DNA from: Pedobacter panaciterrae
GTDB taxonomy: Bacteria > Bacteroidota > Bacteroidia > Sphingobacteriales > Sphingobacteriaceae
Assembly: GCF_001636695.1 (NCBI RefSeq)
Contig: NZ_LGEL01000018.1
Span: 1 to 64,000 of the forward strand
DNA length: 64,000 nt
Direction: 5' to 3'
Shown: positions 61,975 to 64,000 of the stretch, one piece after another
Layout: the number at the start of each line of letters is the position of its first letter
Position numbering within the stretch: the stretch's first letter is position 1
Made by a program: the position numbers and the translations under genes
The notes under the pieces: model-generated
The model's database searches: none
The model's input: only the letters and a program-made list of their open reading frames with translations
What the model was told of the DNA's origin: nothing

Positions 61975-63321
61975 ATGAATTTATCTCCTCTTCAAGCTAT
62001 TTCTCCAGTTGATGGTCGTTATAGAAACACTACACAAAGCCTTTCTAAATATTTTTCAGAATCAGCATTAATAAAATATAGAGTATTTGTAGAAATTGAA
62101 TACTTTATTGCACTTTGTGAAACTGGCCTGCCTGGTTTAAAAGAATTCGATAAATCTATATACAGTAAACTACGTTTAATTCACGAGCAGTTTGATGATA
62201 GTCATGCTCAGGAAATTAAAGACACTGAAAAGATTACCAATCATGATGTTAAAGCTGTTGAATACTTTATAAAAAAACAATTTGATCAATTAGGTCTGGA
62301 AGCTTATAAAGAATTTATCCATTTCGGATTAACATCTCAGGATATTAACAATACAGCCATACCTTATACCATTAAGCTAGCTTTAAATGAGGTTTACTAT
62401 CCTCAAATTGCTGAGCTAATCGCTAAAATAAAAAGTTTAGCTACTGAATGGAAAGATGTGCCTTTACTTGCACATACACATGGTCAACCTGCCTCTCCTA
62501 CTAAACTTGGCAAAGAGTTCATGGTATTTGCAGAGCGCTTAGAAATTCAGCTAAATAGCTTAAAAAACATCCCTAACAGTGCAAAATTTGGCGGTGCAAC
62601 AGGTAACTTTAATGCTCACCACATTGCTTACCCCGGCGTAAACTGGGTAGATTTCTCAAACAATTTTGTGAATGAGATATTGGGCCTTTCACGCGCTCAG
62701 TATACCACTCAAATTGAACATTATGATCAGTTTGCTGCACAATGTGATGCTTTAAAAAGAATAAACAACATCATTATTGATCTTGACAGAGACATTTGGG
62801 CATACATTTCTAAAAACTACTTTAAACAAAAAATTAAAGAAGGCGAAGTTGGTTCTTCTGCCATGCCTCACAAAGTAAACCCTATTGATTTTGAAAACGC
62901 AGAAGGTAATGCAGGTATAGCAAATGCTTTATTTGAGTTTTTTGCTGCTAAATTGCCAATTTCACGTTTACAGAGAGATCTTACAGATTCTACAGTACTT
63001 AGAAATGTAGGTGTTCCTCTTGCTCATACTACAATAGCTATTGCATCTACACTAAAAGGCTTAAATAAATTATTACTGAACAATGAGGCTATTGATGCTG
63101 ACCTTGAAAACAACTGGGCAGTAGTTGCCGAAGCAATTCAAACAGTGCTTAGAAGAGAGGCTTACCCTAATCCATACGAAGCGCTTAAAGACCTTACACG
63201 TACCAATCAGAAGATTACTGCTGATACCATGGCAAACTTTATTGATGGCTTAAATGTAAATGATCAGATTAAACAGGAATTAAAGAAAATAACTCCATTT
63301 AACTACACTGGCGTATTTTAG
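61975..63321 (+). CDS. purB: Adenylosuccinate lyase
   Basis: Cleaves SAICAR and adenylosuccinate in purine synthesis. The 448-residue member of the fumarase/aspartase superfamily carries the signature SSAMPHKVNPIDFENAEGNA, with THGQPASPTKLG and GLTSQDINNTAIPY as substrate-binding loops. Normal length. It stands as a single gene behind its own promoter-like box and 78 bases before the Nfu gene. Confidence 0.97.
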   Translation: MNLSPLQAISPVDGRYRNTTQSLSKYFSESALIKYRVFVEIEYFIALCETGLPGLKEFDKSIYSKLRLIHEQFDDSHAQEIKDTEKITNHDVKAVEYFIKKQFDQLGLEAYKEFIHFGLTSQDINNTAIPYTIKLALNEVYYPQIAELIAKIKSLATEWKDVPLLAHTHGQPASPTKLGKEFMVFAERLEIQLNSLKNIPNSAKFGGATGNFNAHHIAYPGVNWVDFSNNFVNEILGLSRAQYTTQIEHYDQFAAQCDALKRINNIIIDLDRDIWAYISKNYFKQKIKEGEVGSSAMPHKVNPIDFENAEGNAGIANALFEFFAAKLPISRLQRDLTDSTVLRNVGVPLAHTTIAIASTLKGLNKLLLNNEAIDADLENNWAVVAEAIQTVLRREAYPNPYEALKDLTRTNQKITADTMANFIDGLNVNDQIKQELKKITPFNYTGVF

Positions 63322-63374
63322 ATATAATGACCTAAAACAGACATCGATACCTTAAATTGCACCGACGAATTATT

Positions 63375-63382
63375 TATTTTTG
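63375..63382 (+). promoter_or_regulatory. Bacteroidota -7 box TATTTTTG before the Nfu gene
   Basis: TATTTTTG fits TAnnTTTG and lies 18 bases before the ATG; a TTG at 63357-63359 could serve as the -33 element. Tentative. Confidence 0.4.
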
Positions 63383-63399
63383 TAGAAAAAAAGAAGACA

Positions 63400-63951
63400 A
63401 TGACTATCAACGTATATACTGAACAAACTCCAAACCCTGCTACAATGAAATTCATGGTCAATAAATTATTGATCAACGGCAGTGAGGATTTCGCAACTAA
63501 AGAAAGTGCCGAGCACTCTCCTTTTGCAAAGGAACTGTTTAAGTTCAATTTTGTTAATGGTGTTTTTTTTGCAAGTAACTTTGTTACAATTACAAAAACA
63601 GAAGGTGTTGAATGGCCTGATATCGAACCAATTCTTAAAGAGTTTGTTAAAGGAGCCGTTGAATCTGAATATAAAATAAAGGAAGAAACATCTGATGAAA
63701 CCCCTACTTTTGAAGGAACAGATCTTGAAATTAAAATACAGCAGATCCTGCACGACTATGTTCGCCCTGCAGTTGAACAGGATGGCGGTGCAATCAGCTA
63801 TAAATCATTTGATGAAGGTGTTGTAACTGTTGAACTTAGAGGTTCATGCAGTGGATGCCCTTCTTCAACTATTACCTTGAAATCAGGAATTCAGAACTTG
63901 TTACAACGTATGGTTCCTGAAGTAAAAGAAGTAGTTTCTGAAGCTTTGTAA
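63400..63951 (+). CDS. Nfu-type iron-sulfur cluster scaffold protein
   Basis: A 183-residue iron-sulfur carrier. The N-terminal Nfu_N domain (about 1-85, TEQTPNPATMKFMVNKLLI) is followed by the NifU-like C-terminal domain (about 105-180) with VRPAVEQDGGAISYKSFDEG and the cluster-binding C-x-x-C in GSCSGCPSSTITLKSGIQN. This two-domain form is as in mitochondrial NFU1. It delivers clusters to target proteins. A palindromic repeat begins after the stop at the window end. Confidence 0.95.
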   Translation: MTINVYTEQTPNPATMKFMVNKLLINGSEDFATKESAEHSPFAKELFKFNFVNGVFFASNFVTITKTEGVEWPDIEPILKEFVKGAVESEYKIKEETSDETPTFEGTDLEIKIQQILHDYVRPAVEQDGGAISYKSFDEGVVTVELRGSCSGCPSSTITLKSGIQNLLQRMVPEVKEVVSEAL

Positions 63952-63965
63952 GCTGATTTAAAGCA

Positions 63966-64000
63966 GTCGTCATCTCGACGATAGGAGAGATCTTTTGAAC
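63966..64000. repeat. Palindromic repeat, cut by the window end (copy h)
   Basis: The left arm GTCGTCATCTCGACGATAGG and following GAGAGATCTTTTG are visible; the right arm lies outside the window. Its left flank AAAGCAG matches that of copy e. Confidence 0.85.

Overview
The window looks like Bacteroidota chromosome, most likely Sphingobacteriaceae (Pedobacter-like). The basis is a SusC-type TonB receptor with FecR and ECF sigma partners, A-rich start regions without strong Shine-Dalgarno sequences, TAnnTTTG-like -7 boxes, a DUF4296 protein, TIGR02757, glycosyltransferase family 117, an OmpP1/FadL porin and a MobABC mobilization module. Genus is an inference. The first 19 bases are the Tn5/Nextera mosaic end, so position 1 is a library artefact at a contig edge.

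Layout. (1) 1-7.2 kb, leftward: truncated SusC-like receptor, FecR anti-sigma, a serine hydrolase and a FecI-type ECF sigma factor, with a GNAT acetyltransferase on the other strand. Sigma and anti-sigma are unusually far apart. (2) About 7.7-20.3 kb: a mobilizable integrative element. It carries MobC coupling protein, MobB relaxase and MobA at the left, a cargo block, then RadC-like, two winged-helix/HTH proteins, an ORF6N protein and a tyrosine integrase next to an intact tRNA-Ser(GCU). The cargo is one rightward trio (CoiA-like Zn/nuclease-like membrane protein, 70-aa protein, RES-domain protein) and one leftward trio (membrane protein, glycine-zipper protein, HEPN protein). It resembles defence or toxin cargo and is the best candidate for an undescribed system. 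(3) 20.7-64 kb: conserved chromosome. Genes include a 7TM-HD phosphohydrolase, SPFH plus Arc-like protein, thiolase, two POT transporters, polyprenol-phosphate mannosyltransferase, cystathionine gamma-synthase/lyase, ProS, UbiD-family decarboxylase, Dps, LysM protein, uridine kinase, CoA-transferase A/B, MutS2, PLPBP, aspartokinase, glycosyltransferase 117, 1-Cys peroxiredoxin, PurB and Nfu.

Two regulatory or structural signals stand out. First, the ECF sigma gene at 60.85-61.42 kb is followed by an anti-sigma protein fused to a periplasmic trypsin-like protease. The divergent region between this sigma gene and a small lipoprotein holds three copies of GGGTTAC-N16/17-TATTAA, each pointing at a gene, which fits an autoregulated ECF promoter. 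Second, a family of about 55-100 bp long-armed palindromes (core CGTCATCTCGACGA..GGAGAGATCTC) lies in eight intergenic places from 31 to 64 kb, always 3' of a gene. Their arms co-vary, their loops share sequence, and their edges have been amplified into tandem arrays at two sites. None was seen in the mobile element.
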